Positions 11,301 through 24,430 of a stretch of 64,000 nucleotides of DNA are shown here, piece by piece. Each line of letters starts with the position of its first letter. Position 1 is the first letter of the stretch. Made by a program: the position numbers and the translations under genes. Origin of the DNA: Parus major (lineage: Eukaryota > Chordata > Aves > Passeriformes > Paridae); assembly GCF_001522545.3 (NCBI RefSeq), contig NC_031774.1, positions 49,283,410 through 49,347,409 of the forward strand, written 5' to 3'. The notes beneath the pieces are model-generated. The model was not told where the DNA came from. It saw only the letters and a list, made by a program, of their open reading frames with translations, and did no database searches.

Positions 11301-14300
11301 TTTTAAAGCACTATCCCTTTATGGCAATGCATCAGTCAAGCACATTATATTCCACTCATTATCCTAATGGAAGCCTGAAGCTTGTAGAAGGCAAACAAAA
11401 TGGCCACTGACAGCATTACAGCAACAGCAGCCAGGAGAGGCATGTTCCACTGCTGAAGGATGCACAGCTTCCAAAATACCTAAATAAAATACTTTTAACA
11501 CCTGACTAGCTCTATTGACTACTTGCTTCAACACATCATCAGACTGGTCATTTCAGGCCCCTTTTGTCACGGGAAGGTGCAACTCACCAGGATGCAAGAC
11601 ATCTGCTAGTATGAGCTTGGTCAGACCTTTCCACGACTGCAGCCTTAGTGATTGTGTTTCTCTGCACTTGGTCCAGCTGTGCTGGGATGGTATTTGTGCA
11701 AACAAGGGGACCAGCACAGCAGCTAAGAGCTGCAGCTGCCTCAGTTGACCACTGGGCCCACAGCTGAGAGGCTGTTCATGCCATTCTGTACACCAGCAGC
11801 TTGGTGTGGCTCAGTTTGCACAGAGGCCTTGACAGCTGTAATGGTGCCTTTGGATTATGTTTAATAGGAGCCAAATTGAAATTACTTGTACTGGAGGGGC
11901 TAATGAATAAGCAGCAAACAGGAAGAATCTTCAGAAACTTTGGAACTGATGAGATTTCCCAGCAACATGAATGGGTTTCATTGCTTTTTACCTTACCCTT
12001 CAGTCACCCACCTGGTGGTATTTGAAGAGAGATTTAATATTCTCTGTAGAAGTTACATTTCTGAAGTGAATTCTTTGTGCAAGAAATAGAATGAGGTAAG
12101 ATAGGAATGAAACACAAAAGGCAAGAATTGAGAAAAAAAATTGTTTAGGTAGAGTTTGGTGGCTTTATTACATTTAAATGCACTCTAAACCCAAAAGAGA
12201 GCTCAAAGGGGTTAGAAACAGAGAGCTCAAACTAAATTGTGAGAAAAATAATTTGAGCCCAGTCCAGACTTCAGTTTTGTGGGCCCTGGGAGAGCTAACA
12301 CATTCAGAACCCCAGGCAGATGCCTCCCAAATCTCCATCACTAATCCCCTAGAAGCCTTCTGTTATTCTCTCATCTCCATCAGGCTGAAACAAACCTTCT
12401 CACCTTTGTGTAGCTCCCAAAGCAGGCAAACCCAAACTCTCTCTTAACTTTTGGAAGGAGATGGTGAAAACAAAACCTACATTAACTAATTTTAATCAGT
12501 GTCTATTATTCCCACTTGTGCATCATTTCAGTCATTGACATGGTATTTAATAAGAATATTCCATTTAATACCACCATACTGTAACTTTCAAAACTAAGTA
12601 TTTCTGTAAAAGGACACAGACAAAAAGCCAATTTGTTCCAACATCCATCTCAACCATTATGCATTTGACCTTTATTCCCCTTATTCCTAATTTAAGGTCT
12701 CTTATTTATCTCCCTAAGCAGTAGACTTGTATAAACCATATTCCATTCCCTTAGAAGTACTTATCAACCAGGGAATTTAAATTTTGATTTGGACTTCTTT
12801 ATGTGCAAAATAGGAAAAACAGAATATCCATGTATTACTGCACCTCCAAAGTATGAGTGTTAATACCTTGGAATATTCCTAGATACTTCTTTAAGATACA
12901 ATGGGAGCTGCCTGACAACTGGGAACTTTCAAGTGCCAGTGTTGAGTCTGGTGGCCCTTGAGGTTTTTGCTACATGACCAAGAGATGAATGGGGCCATCA
13001 TGAGGCTGCTGGGCAAACTGAGGAAGGAGACATCACTGGAGCTTTCGACGTGTGGGCAGCTTCCAGCATCTCACACCAGCCCTGCCCTCTGAACCATACA
13101 GTATTTACCTGATGGCTCTCAGCTCTGAGCTAGGACTTGTAAAATGCAGGCTGTAGGGTAGGGAACTTCAAGGAGCTGTGTCCTCAGCCTACCAAAAAGC
13201 CATTCTTTGTGCAGTCTTCTTTGTGTAAATGCAGATTGTCATGTCCAGAAATGACTATCATGAAAGTCCAGGAGGCAAACAGAAGTAGCAAGGCACGAAT
13301 TGTCATAGATGACATCACTACAGCAAACACTGAACATCCCATGTCATCTGAGGCACTTTCTTCCATATCTTTTATATGCTGGGAGTCCAAAGCCAACTCA
13401 AATGCCAAGAAGTGCTTTTCTTTAGAACTGCTTTTATATTTGAACAAGAACTGTTGTTGGAATAAAACACTCTGCTTACATTTGTCAAGACAAAACTGAA
13501 TTTCTTATCTGGTGTAATAGCTGGGTTTTTGGTTTAAAGGCCAGAAGGGAATACACAGTGATTTCACTAAACTCCTCAAAAGCGTAGTTCTCTTGTTATT
13601 CTTTGTTTCCTTTCTCTGAGGAACAACTGCAGTTGCACCACGTACTTCATAAGTCTTTTGCAAATTCAACATATTTTATTTCAACCTCATCCAGGCATCC
13701 TCCTGCCCATCATAGCACTCTTATCATAAGAACAATACAAGTTTTAACTGAAAGCAAGATCATCCTGAGGTGACTACTTATGTTTTGTTAATAGTCACAT
13801 TGAATTCACATAGACAATAAAGTGACTTTCTATTGCCCAGCTCCTAGCAGAAGGACAGGTGTTTCCATTGCTTCTCTGGTGTCTCCTTGACATTCCTTGA
13901 AGTGGGCAAGAAATTCCAAATTAAAGTGCCAAGTGAAGGAAAAGAAGTTAGGAAATAATCCAAAGAGAAAACGTGACAATAATAATACACAAACTGAAGG
14001 CATCTGATCACTGTTTGTGCAGTCAGCCTGGGAGAGGTGCAATAGATTGATCTGGTTCTGCTCCTCAATACAGATTTAATATACCCCATTAGTCACTACA
14101 CAGAGTTTGTGCTGTGTCTAGAAAGGGTGCTGGAGGCTTCTGTTCTTCTGGCTTTTCTGTTTTGATGTTGTTTCTGCAGACACAAAGAAAGAAAGGAAGA
14201 GAAAATATCAGTGCTGAGAATGCCTATTGTTCATGAAGTAGCTTGGCACAGACCAGAATTATGAGAAGAAAAACTGCAGAATGCAAGATGGGGTGGGACA

Positions 14301-15288
14301 CAGGGAGCTTGTGTTCCAGAATAGCACCAGTGTCACCCTCTCCTCCCTCCCTAGCAGGAACACAGAAATGGCCCCAGCTTGCCCTGCCCAGATACAGAGC
14401 TTCTGGGAGCAACAGGCAGCCCTGGACACTTTTTGCCTTTACATATATGAAAGACAAAGCTAGAGATATTTTTTAAATTGTTGAGTGGAAGTGCAGCATC
14501 AGCTTTTTATCCTCCCTTTGGCTGAGTGGTCCCATGAACAAGCCTCAGTTCTCTTCTGGGACAGGATAAAGAGACAGATATGCCCCTCTACTGTTTTTTT
14601 AAATATCCAGAGGATATTTCAAAACTATAATTTTCTTCTCTCACTCTAATTTTTTTACCTGTTTACCAAACCTGGGACTCCAAATAAGCTTATTCCAAAG
14701 GAACAGAGTTCTGATTTTACTGACAGTTTTCTCTTACTCAATTTACCTGCTGCTGCTCTGTTATTGTATCCATTCCTGTTTTTCAATCAAACACCCAAAC
14801 AGCCAGCCTCCCAAGAACACACCACTCCAGATTCACTTACTGTCATGACTTAATAAGCTCCAGCTCCAAAAGGTGTTTTTCTCATGAGATTTTTTTTGAA
14901 TCAAATAAGTGTCTTCTTTCCTGCAAGTACTGGTGTGATTTGTAACTTAACCTGTCATAGTTCAGACTAAGGGGCATCTATCTCTCTGCACATACAGAAA
15001 CCTAGGAAAAAAATCAGGTTCCAGCCCTCTGCTACCCATGCAGCTGCTAGGACCATCACCCAGTCAGGAATTAGCAGCAGACTGCACAAAACAGTGGGAA
15101 ATAAAATTAATGCTGATCATAGCAAATTCCAATGCCAACAAAAAATAATGAACAGGGCATACCCTCATCACTTCCTAGGTGAGTAGTGCTAACTATCACC
15201 AAGATCTCACTGGAGGACATTACACCATATTTTTCCTCTTATTCCATTCTTATTCTATTTCTGTCCACTGTTCCTTCATTCCTTTTTT
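11301..15288. other. Non-coding DNA, no gene seen
   Basis: Somewhat GC-richer islands lie at 11400-11830, 12230-12440 and 12940-13110. None carries a recognisable domain, splice-flanked exon or repeat. The frames at 13184-13499 and 14224-14476 open on both strands and are judged chance. Confidence 0.55.
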
Positions 15289-15331
15289 GGGACAGGACAG
15301 GACAGGGTAGGATAGGACAGAACAAGACAGG
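15289..15331. repeat. (GGACA)n pentanucleotide repeat, decayed
   Basis: Repeated GGACA/GGATA/GAACA units. The first three copies are perfect and the later ones mutated, so the array is no longer expanding. A T13 run follows at 15429-15441. Confidence 0.85.
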
Positions 15332-15689
15332 TCTCATAGCAAATTAAACCCTGTAATTTATGCCATAATGCCTATGAAATTGGAAATATTTCTGCTGGTA
15401 AATAGACAAGTTGTTAAATTTCTTTTTCTTTTTTTTTTTTTCATAAAAGTTAGCCATAGGTGGACAAAGGTGAGTTAATTCTAATATTGGCAGCTGAGTT
15501 ACACATGCTATGCACACACACATGCACAAAAATCCTCATTATTAAATCACAAAGCAATTAAAAAATTAAAAATTTCATAAGACCCTACATAAAAGAAATA
15601 CAAGTGTTTAATGATGGATTATAAAGTGAAAGTGAGAAAAAAGTAAAAGCTCAGCTGTCTCAGGGGCTTCCCTTGCAGCCTGTGATACT

Positions 15690-16140
15690 GATTTCTGTCT
15701 TCACCCTCACACAAGCCGCAAGAGCTAATAAATTCCTGGCTCCCCTGCCTGGGAGCCAAGGCCGATTAATATCTGCCTACCTTGTTACCTAATTCATTAT
15801 GGAATAGCAGTTAATTTGATTTGATATTATTTTAATAAAATTCTGTAATATATTAGATTGTTTCAGGCTATCAAAATAATTTTCCAATTATTACGGTTAC
15901 TCAAGCAAGTCTTTTTTTCCCTTCATGAGCGGCAGTTGGTCTGACTCAGAATACATTAGCTCCTACAGCTTCATCCTGGCCAGAGGAATACGAAGTATAT
16001 GCATGATTACACCAGAAATATTATTGCCAGTAATGTGAGCTTGCAGATCAAGGCACAGAGTCCAGATTGATGTGCAATTACAGGCCCCCATGATGTCATG
16101 ACATTGCTGATTGCTCTTCATCTACAAATGAGTTAATACA
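15690..16140. promoter_or_regulatory. Candidate homeodomain-rich conserved element
   Basis: Dense TAAT/ATTA words (GATTAATATC, CCTAATTCATTATGG, CAGTTAATTTGATT, CCAATTATTACGG, GATTACACC) stand in unique sequence with CpGs (AGCCGC, GGCCGATT, TTACGG, GAGCGGC, ACGAAG), followed by TATGCATGATT and a CATGATGTCATGACA near-palindrome. AT-rich homeobox cores plus preserved CpGs in a gene-poor window are typical of long-range developmental enhancers. Neither conservation nor activity can be shown from one sequence. Confidence 0.4.
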
Positions 16141-16143
16141 TTA

Positions 16144-16198
16144 ATATACATATACACAGTTACACATACACATACATGCAAGCATGCATGCATGCAAG
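16144..16198. repeat. Alternating purine-pyrimidine microsatellite
   Basis: ATATAC/ACACAT-type units pass into a short (GCAT)n run. Alternating purine-pyrimidine sequence can adopt Z-DNA, but the tract is short and imperfect. Confidence 0.8.
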
Positions 16199-19100
16199 CC
16201 TCTGTTATTTTCTGTATCCTGATAGTAGTGTCTGAGGGGCAACAATACATGAGGGCAATGGGGGATAGATGCTGCATCTCACAGAAATTTGTGTTACTTA
16301 CTCATGGCATGGACAGCGGGAGAGGGTGGATGACTTTTGCAAGCTTGTGGGAGTTGCCTTTTTTTGCTGCCATTACTTTTGACCACTTCAACAGATACAA
16401 CACAGGCTTTATATTCCATCTGAGGAAACAAACGTCAGGCTGCTCTTTTCTCTTGGTTATAGCAAATGCCTAAGAGACAGAGAAAAGAAAGGACATGGGT
16501 GGAACTTGATTGAAATAGGAAAAGGCAGCCTAGACAAAAGAGCAGGTGCAAACACAGCCATTCCATTTGCAGATGTGCTGAATGTCATAACATTTCTGCC
16601 TAGGTACGTGAGAGCATCTTCGTCATATGCTTATGGGGTTGAGAGGGTGGCATACCAAACACCTTCATGGCTTGATCCTAGTCCCACTGGACTGGGCCAT
16701 CATCTTCATTAGGGGCAGAACTGGGTCTGCATTATTAAATTTACAAAGTGCAATCAACAGCAATAGAACTGATTAGCTGCTAGGTCTCACCCTTTCCACA
16801 GTACTTCCTCAAGGGGTTTCTGTTCACACTAACATACAAAATAGCTGTACTTCCATGCTGTGAGCAATAGGGTCCTGAATTCTAAATGGTGGAAGATGTT
16901 GCTTGTTTCTCAGCAATAAGAGCTGATGGGACCAGTTGCCTCTCTTTCAGACCACCATTCCATTAACACCATGGCACAATCCCTGAACTCCTGAAGCAGT
17001 CTGTCACCCTGCTGGGGCTCATCCCATGTCAAGTTCATGAAAAAAGTTGGTGAAGGATTGCCATCTTGCCATTCTGTTCTACCATTTCCTTGCCTGGACT
17101 GAGAAAAGAAGTGCAAGCAACTAGAGTTTAAGCTGACGATCATTTTTAAGTGATGGTTTTCTACTGCATACAGTACATCACAATTTCTTTTTCATATTCT
17201 GCTTCCAAAAGTGGTTATTCCCATTCCATTCAGTGCTCTTAGAAGAGTGGTGGCTGACCCATGGGATGTATGTCAAATATGATTTACAACCTTTTTCATG
17301 CTTCAGCAGAACTCAGCAGAAGTATAAATGGATCAGAACACACCATACGTATGAGAGGAAATACAACTTCTTTTTGTTTTGGTAATTGTAAATTTCCTTA
17401 TTATTTCCATTGCTTAGCTATCATTAAGAGCATGAAACAGCCTTGTTAATCACAGGATCTTGCAACAGCACTTACTGTGCAAAGAGTTTATTATTGCCAA
17501 TAAACTATATGCAACCTCCAAGTGAAAAGACTACCTTATCAAAGGTATAGATTAATGCAATTTTTCTGTCTGCACATTAATTTTAATTAATTTATTTTCA
17601 TATAAATTATTTGGGTGGATTTAAATTGCTGAAACCAAAATGATACTTACTACCAAAAGAATATTAGTGAAAGATGAGAGGATGGTACAGATGTCTAACG
17701 TGAGGCTATTTGTCACTCTAATCCTGGACAGCAAAAATGTTTCTAAGTTTTCCTTTTAAAATCATTGCATTTTTCTGTAAACTACATTTTTGCTAACCCT
17801 TACAGGATAAAAATATAGAAAAATTTTCACAAAATTCAAGTACACAAAAGACTAGAAGCATTCACAGTTTTAAATACATCCTTTTCCAAAAGGAAGATTC
17901 TCACATAGCACTCAGTGACTAAAAAGCTTGGCTTAAATCATGTCTTTCACCAATTTTTTTTTGAATATGCAAGCTTTTTTAGATTAGTAATATTTTTGAA
18001 TATTTTTGAATATTAATATGTTTAAATGTGTCCATCACATTTTAAAAACAGGCAAAAAGACTAACAAAGGCTCCTGACTTTATCTTTTAAAAAAAATCCT
18101 GATGTCATTGATCATAACTAAAGTTTTTCAGTCATTCAGTATTAGTGATGCAGAAGTGAATTAACTGAAAGGCTTTCATGCTTCTTGATCTCATATCCCA
18201 TGCCTGAAACCCTCATCCATTCAAATCTTTCTTACTCACGTAAGTTGTCCTATTGAAGTCAATGTATCTCAGCATGTAAGTGGGGTTTGAAGAAAGGCCT
18301 TTGGTATATAAAAGTGGGAAACAGAGTTGGCTCTCATGATTCTTGCATAGAAACTGGTAGGTTTACATTCTTTTCAACATCGCTAATGCATAATCATCTA
18401 AAATGATTTTAGATCCTAGAAATTGCTACAAGATGGTTATAAATTCTTTGTGTGGACAACTTTTCCATTTGGTGGTAAAACTGGAAGGCCTTATCACTCT
18501 TTTATAACTTTCTATATAATTTTTATGAAGGCAAACATAAGGCATCAAAGACTGCAGGCTAAAAACTCCTCTGTGATCCAAACCAAGTGGCAAAATTAAG
18601 TCCTGAAAAAGTTAAGAAACACATCTGGTTTATGGTCTGCTTAGGCGACTTGGCCTGAGAACATAGCACAGGAGTAGATTGATGCAGAATAAGGCTCAAA
18701 TTTAATAATCAAGCTTGGTTACTGAATACAGCTATAAAGATGGATAAAATGAAATGTTTGTATTACATGTCTCCACTCATCACGTAACAAAAGAACATGA
18801 AATAAAGGGACGTTTTGAGACTAAAAGAATGGTCTGTGCTGAAAAGGCATCAGATGTAAACAATATGGGATAAGACTTTAATACAACAATAACCAAGGAA
18901 GAATATGGTGTCCATTGACTGGTAATGGGAAAGGGACCTTAGGCCCAAGCAGCTGTCACTCTGTACATGTGCTTCTTTTTATGCAAGTGACAGAAGATCA
19001 CAAAATCCTTTGTTACTTGGCTTCCAGGAAAGGGCCCTGCCAGCATATTACCATTGTAGAATCTCTGTTCTCCACCCTTCTTCCTCAATCCACCCCTCTT

Positions 19101-20739
19101 CCCTCTGGGTAGTCATCTTCTTGGCTGGCTAGAAGAGCTGGTAATTCTCTATTCTTTTTGTCCTTCTCTGATCAGAAGTCCTGCAATACAGTCCATCTTA
19201 GATGACATACAGTAGAAGTGAAAATTTAATTGAAAAATTACAAACTGTGCTACTTCAATAATTATTATGATTATATACATTGTTTGGCTATTGCATCTTC
19301 TGTGAATCACAAAACTGAAAATTCAAGAATTACCAATAACCCTGGGTTCCTCAAAGGTTCTTCCTTTGAAGGAAGCTTGAATTACGGGGGCTGGGATGTG
19401 GAGATTCCCTGATAGAGGGGAAAATCCTGTAAGTGATATAACCCTGGAGAAATGTTCTCACAATAACTGATGACAACCCCAGAAAAATTGATTGAATGCA
19501 GTTTTATTCCATGATTGGGCTCTCTGAACTGTCCTGTGCAAAAGTGTGGCCACACTGAAGATTTATCTTTCTAGATATTCATTTTAGGTGTGTGCATGAT
19601 GACCCACCTCAGTGCCTGAGTGTCTTGCTTTGACATGCTAATCTGCCAGCATCCCTTCAGAGCTGCCTGTCCCAGCTGGCCCCACTCTGCAAGGTCTGTG
19701 GGCATTCTGACCTTCCAAGCATCTTTCCCTATGAACTACCAGGCAATATAACCAAGGAAAATCCCCTCACTAGTGGGCTCCTTTCACTCCAACTGCTGTT
19801 GTACTTGGTGAAATGTAAGCACTCTATAGTTCAGGCTGCTCACAACTAATCCTCTTTATCATATGTAATAGCTTGGAGAAATGTTTTAGATGTTTTTGCA
19901 CCCTATTCCTGCTGAATAAGTGCCACAGCAGTTTTCTGTGATTTTTGGGTTTTAGTTTGTTTTAGGTTTTTCGTTTTGTTTTTTTCTTATAAGCATATCA
20001 GAGTACTTTCTCTCAGTAACTTTCTTTCTTAATATATTTCAAGAGTACATGGACTTAGTTTCTCTGTTTGTCTTTTGTTGGTTTTTAGAAGACTTCAAAT
20101 AGATCCTGCTGTACAAGAGGAACAAAACTCTGATGAGGTCAGTCTGTATGGAGAAAGCCTCCTGCAGTATAGTGATTAATGCCCAATTTTTCTATAAAAT
20201 AACAAATATAATCAGTATCCTGATAAAAAAAATAGTCAGATAAAGGACAGTTCAGAAGATATCCACAAGGAAGGAAGAGCAGAATATATGTTAATCAGTT
20301 CACAAATGTTTCCTGACTTCTGAGAAACAGAAGTATTCTCCATGTTCAGGGACTTACACAAGGAAAGTTCTATGAAAACAAATGGTACATGTTCTTTTTC
20401 CATGTTGGGGCATAAACTATGGTTAATGTTTGAGTGTGCCAGATGAAAAAAATATAAAACTGTTAGAGAATCAGATTTTCTCTCATGTTAAATTTTGAAA
20501 TATTAATATAGGTTCTTAAGGAAATAACTAATTATATCTTTTTATCTAAGGCTGAGGCTTCAGGTTTTAGAACATGCACATTAGAATAAAATGTATACAC
20601 ATAGCTGATTTCAAATAAAACTGTAACAGAAGTTCTTTTAGTGATTCAGAGAGAACAAATGAATGAGGGTTAGCAGCACTGTCAAAGATTTCAAGAAAAG
20701 AAACTGAGTGAATGCTCTGCCTTAGTCTTCCTGTTCAAC
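16199..20739. other. Non-coding DNA, no gene seen
   Basis: Mostly AT-rich single-copy sequence. Holds a perfect 10-bp direct duplication (TATTTTTGAA) at 17991-18010 and a TAATTTTAATTAATTTA block near 17578. A short piece at 18243-18300 weakly resembles the CATTGAAGTCAATG-type ancient repeat seen elsewhere here. No exon recognised. Confidence 0.55.
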
Positions 20740-20832
20740 TTTTGACAAGTCATTGAATGTACAAGTTTCCCAGCTGTAACATGAGGGTAATACCATGACC
20801 ATTTTCACATGGGTGGTTAGAGGATGGACAGG
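20740..20832 (+). mobile_element. MIR-like SINE fragment
   Basis: The order TTTGACAAGTCATTGAA, CAAGTTTCCCAGCTGTAAC, ATGAGGGTAATACCATGACC, then GGGTGGTTAGAGGATG follows the MIR consensus (GGCAAGTCACTTAA, CAGTTTCCCCATCTGTAAAATGGGG, AATAATACC, GGGTTGTTGTGAGGAT). Only the core and following part remain. MIRs predate the mammal/sauropsid split and are rare and decayed in birds. Confidence 0.6.
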
Positions 20833-22849
20833 CTGAGATCATGACCTGCTCCTGAAAGGGGCCTGCAGAACCAGTCGTACCTTCAGCAGTTCGCCCTCCT
20901 ACTCAGCAGAAAAGGAGAGGCAATGATCCTGGAGATGAGTGGTTGCACAAGAGACATAAAAGAAAGGTAATTAAAAATCATTGGGTAGAACAGTGATGAG
21001 TAATTGCACTCTCCTTACTTAAAAAATAACTCCCTGAAGCTTCAATTGGATCTAGGATTTTTTCATTTCATTAGAGGACAGCAGGTGTTGTGCTACATTG
21101 CTGTGCATTGTTAACGAGTTGCCATGTTTCTCCTTAAACATGGATTGGCAAAGCGATTCCCTTTAGTACGTAAAACACTTTGTGTCTCTCTGAGGTGAAA
21201 GAATATATAGATGGAAAATCAGCCATACCTGAAAAGGTCTGATTTCATAGGAAGGTTTATATGGAAGACAGCAGCAGGACCTGGTTTCTTGTGGGAAGCC
21301 TCAAGCCCAGCAGTGCCACCACACTCATCGCCTGCCAGTGACTGCCCTGATTATTTCCTTGGTGGAACAGACAATCAAATGGATTTGTCAGCACCCAAAT
21401 CTGTGAGTTTGGCTCAGGTAGAACAGTTGCTTTTGCCTTCAGATCAGTAAGGTCTTTTCCACAGTTTGTTCTACCAGCACTGTCCAATAAGAGGTAAACT
21501 CTTGAGAGGGCCAATAGTAAATCATCTGGAGAGAAATCAGGAAGAAATGCTTGAATCCATTTCAGCCATTTGTAAAGGAACCCCATATCTAAAGAGGGAG
21601 CATTTTCAGGACCCTCACAAGCTCTGTGTCTCTCTTAGAAATCTACAGGAGTATGGGGAATCCTTTAATTCTATAAGCAGTTACTGGTTTTATTCTGAAC
21701 TTATTCCAGAGGTTATGCTGTATCTCAGCACAAAGATCTATGAATGAAATACTCTGCTTATCTTTAGGGCACAAACTGACATGAAGAAAATTCTCAGCAT
21801 CTTATTGAATAGGAGGAACTGAGCAAAAAGAGCAGGACTGCCAACAGAACAGGGAGCTATTTCAACAGACTGCTACCACCAAATAGTTAGGTGAGAGGAC
21901 AACACTGTGGGAAATATTTTAAAAATTGTTTCTTCTTAGAAGGAAATGAAAGAAAGTTATGGTTTTCCTCCAGAGAATGAATAAGTCTTCTGGCATAACC
22001 AAGAATTGCCATTCTAGGTTTGTTTTTTTCAGCAGAGAATCTGCTTTGGAGAAAGCTTGCTGCATGTCATCATTTCAATTGCCTTTAAATTCTTCTCCCA
22101 CTTAAAAAATGATCATATAAACATGTAAAGTCACTTCACCCTTCTGTTGAGGTTATGGTGATTTGCATAGTAGTTATGGTTGTTAAAAGAGGATGGATTG
22201 AAAACAGGTTCTTAATTTTTATATTAAACATGAATTATAAATTAGGAAAATCAGAGCATAAAGGAAAAATAAAGAAGTCCTGGAACACCTGTAGTCTTCA
22301 AAAATTAGATTTCTTATCAGTCTATTTAAGTCTCTAGTTTCCAAATTCACTTGCCAGAGTAGCATTTGAATGTTACATGAGACCTAATCTATCTTGTATC
22401 ACTTTCTCAAACTTCAGCCATTCTGGGAAAAGGGAGCTAATATATATCTGTATGTAAGGAAACAACTCCCAGAAAATCTGTGCAGGTAAAAGAGGAACTA
22501 TCAGAATTTGTGATGATCCTTCATTCCCAAGAGTTTCTAGTGCAGGCTTGGAGGGAAATCCTCACATGAACAGACATTAATTTCCACATAATCTTACACA
22601 CTCACATGACTTCAGCTGGTAACTCACCAGCAGAGAGTTCTGGAATTGAATAAGCTTTAAACAGGGCAGACTGGCACCTCCACTTAAATTTTCCATAAGA
22701 TTTTCTTTCTTAAGGAGAAAATCAAAGAGAATGATAATTGGACTCAAAAGAGAATGAATAGCAAAAAAAACACAAGAGCACTTTGAGATTTGAGTTTTAA
22801 ACATCAGAATGCCAGATTGTGAGCTTAGTTATAGCAGACTATATCTGAA
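20833..22849. other. Non-coding DNA, no gene seen
   Basis: No repeat recognised. Frames on both strands at 21211-21747 (up to 109 codons) lack domains and overlap each other, which suggests locally low stop density and not a gene. Confidence 0.5.
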
Positions 22850-22940
22850 GTAAATCCATTGACATAAAATCAAAACTGGATTCACTGAAGTCAGTTACTC
22901 TGGATTTAGAATGCAATGGTTGAGACTAGAATTTGGCCCA
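22850..22940 (+). repeat. Ancient interspersed repeat (…TTTGGCCC type)
   Basis: The order TCCATTGACAT, ACTGAAGTCAGTTACTCTGG, ATTTAGAATGCAATG, then GAATTTGGCCCATGC follows a pattern recurrent in sauropsid genomes: CATTGACTTCAATGG, GAGTTACTCC, GATTTACACC, then ATCTGGCCC. The family name is uncertain. Divergence is large, so insertion is old. Confidence 0.45.
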
Positions 22941-23040
22941 TGCTGTTTAAATAAGGTCAATATATATGAATGAAGACAGAAATCAAGTCAGCAGAATGCG
23001 GAGACTGAGGTGATAAATAGAATGGAAGAGTTTACAGACG

Positions 23041-23265
23041 AGAGAATTACTTAGTCTTAGAAGAATAATAAAGATGATTAAGAGGTGACAGGACTGAGGT
23101 TTTTAAACTAGCTGAAGATTATTATAAAATTAAGCTTGATGATCTATTTCAGTTTGTTGAAGATAGCAGAACTTGAGGATTTAGGTTTAAGTAAAGTGGG
23201 AATATATATAAGAATTTAAGGAAGTACTATTTTACAGAGACTGATAAAAAGATGGAAGGTACTTC
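23041..23265 (+). mobile_element. Ancient CR1-like LINE fragment
   Basis: Block order matches the end of CR1 ORF2 and 3' UTR at low identity: a TTAGTCTTAGAAGAATAA block (TTCAGTCTGGAGAAGAGAA in modern CR1), AAGAGGTGACAGGACTGAGG, TTATTATAAAATTAAG, GAAGATAGCAGAACTTGAGG, GGTTTAAGTAAAGTGGGAA and ATTTAAGGAAGTACTATTTT. Unlike the CR1 at 27.4 kb, no clean tail remains. This is probably a deep subfamily, older than the avian radiation. Confidence 0.5.
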
Positions 23266-24254
23266 ATATTCAAATGTTAGAGACATGCTGCATTAATATT
23301 TAAGCAAATGCAGTAAGACTATCTGCAACCTAATGCAGTTAAGTGGTATCAGTCAGTTTTCTACTTGCAAATAACCAATCATTTTTACAGAGAGCTAATT
23401 TCCACTGATTATTTCTTCACCCGAATAGTTAGATCAAATCAAAGATACAGAGCTTACAGCTGCTCAGGTTTTTGGAGCCATGTCAGTATTCACTGTGTGC
23501 AGGCCTGGTCCTGTGTTTTCCTTTCACTAGCAAGACTGGCAGACTCTCTCCAGCCCTGGGAGCTTGGTTGCATGCACTGTCAGGGTGGCATGAGGAAGCT
23601 TACACTTCTGCTGTCCACACATAACCTGTTTGGTGGGTAATTAAAGGATTTTTAACTCCAACACAGTCAATCTGGCACCTTTCAACAATTCAAACTGACA
23701 GAAGCAGAGGACAAAAAAAGAAAAAGCACATTTAATTCTTGCTGAAGCAGATAAAAAATAATTATGTGGAAAAGATAAGTAAGACTTATGAAGAGTGTAT
23801 CATTGTTTTCTTTTATCTGAATCACCACTGAAGAAGACAAAGCTCAGCCTAATGCCCTACCTCCAAACATCTCCATATATTATCTTCTGCCTTCCTCAGT
23901 TCATGCAGCTCTGCTGTAGCTCTGCTTAAGTACATTTTTCATGAGGGTAAATGACAACGGAGTCTAATCAGTATTGTGCATGCCTGCAACTCAAAAGGTA
24001 AATCTGGGAAAGATAAAATGAGGAAATAACCCAACAGTTAACTTCCATAGTCTCACTTTACATTTGGTCCTGCTCCCTTACGTTCACAACTCTATAAGCC
24101 TTACAAATGGGATTAATCAAGAGAAAGTTTCAAGTCACTTTAAAGAATGGCATAGGAGAGAGTGTTAATATTTTATCATTTTCTCTCATATCAGATTATA
24201 ATATAAGACTCACATGAAGTATTATGTCAGGCATATGTAAAATCTCAACCCAGT
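23266..24254. other. Non-coding DNA, no gene seen
   Basis: A 91-codon plus frame at 23365-23640 sits in mixed-composition unique sequence with no domain. It may be part of a conserved element but offers no firm signal. Confidence 0.5.
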
Positions 24255-24430
24255 TCAGTTCCTTAAGGATCACCTTTTAACTCCGATTGCAAGGTTCCAA
24301 AGTTGTCATGCGAATATTCCTTACACAACACGTTGGAAAAATCTTGTCAAGAGGGCTTCATAAAGGGTTGCTTTTGGTAAGGAAACATGCAATTCAGATG
24401 GAAGGTTTGAGGCTGAATTTCCTCAGGACA
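24255..24430. promoter_or_regulatory. Candidate conserved segment with CpGs
   Basis: Short unique stretch with CpGs in ACTCCGATTGC, CATGCGAATATTCC, CAACACGTTGG and AACGTTGTAG, surrounded by CpG-poor DNA. It looks like a compact conserved non-coding element. Composition is the only evidence. Confidence 0.25.
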
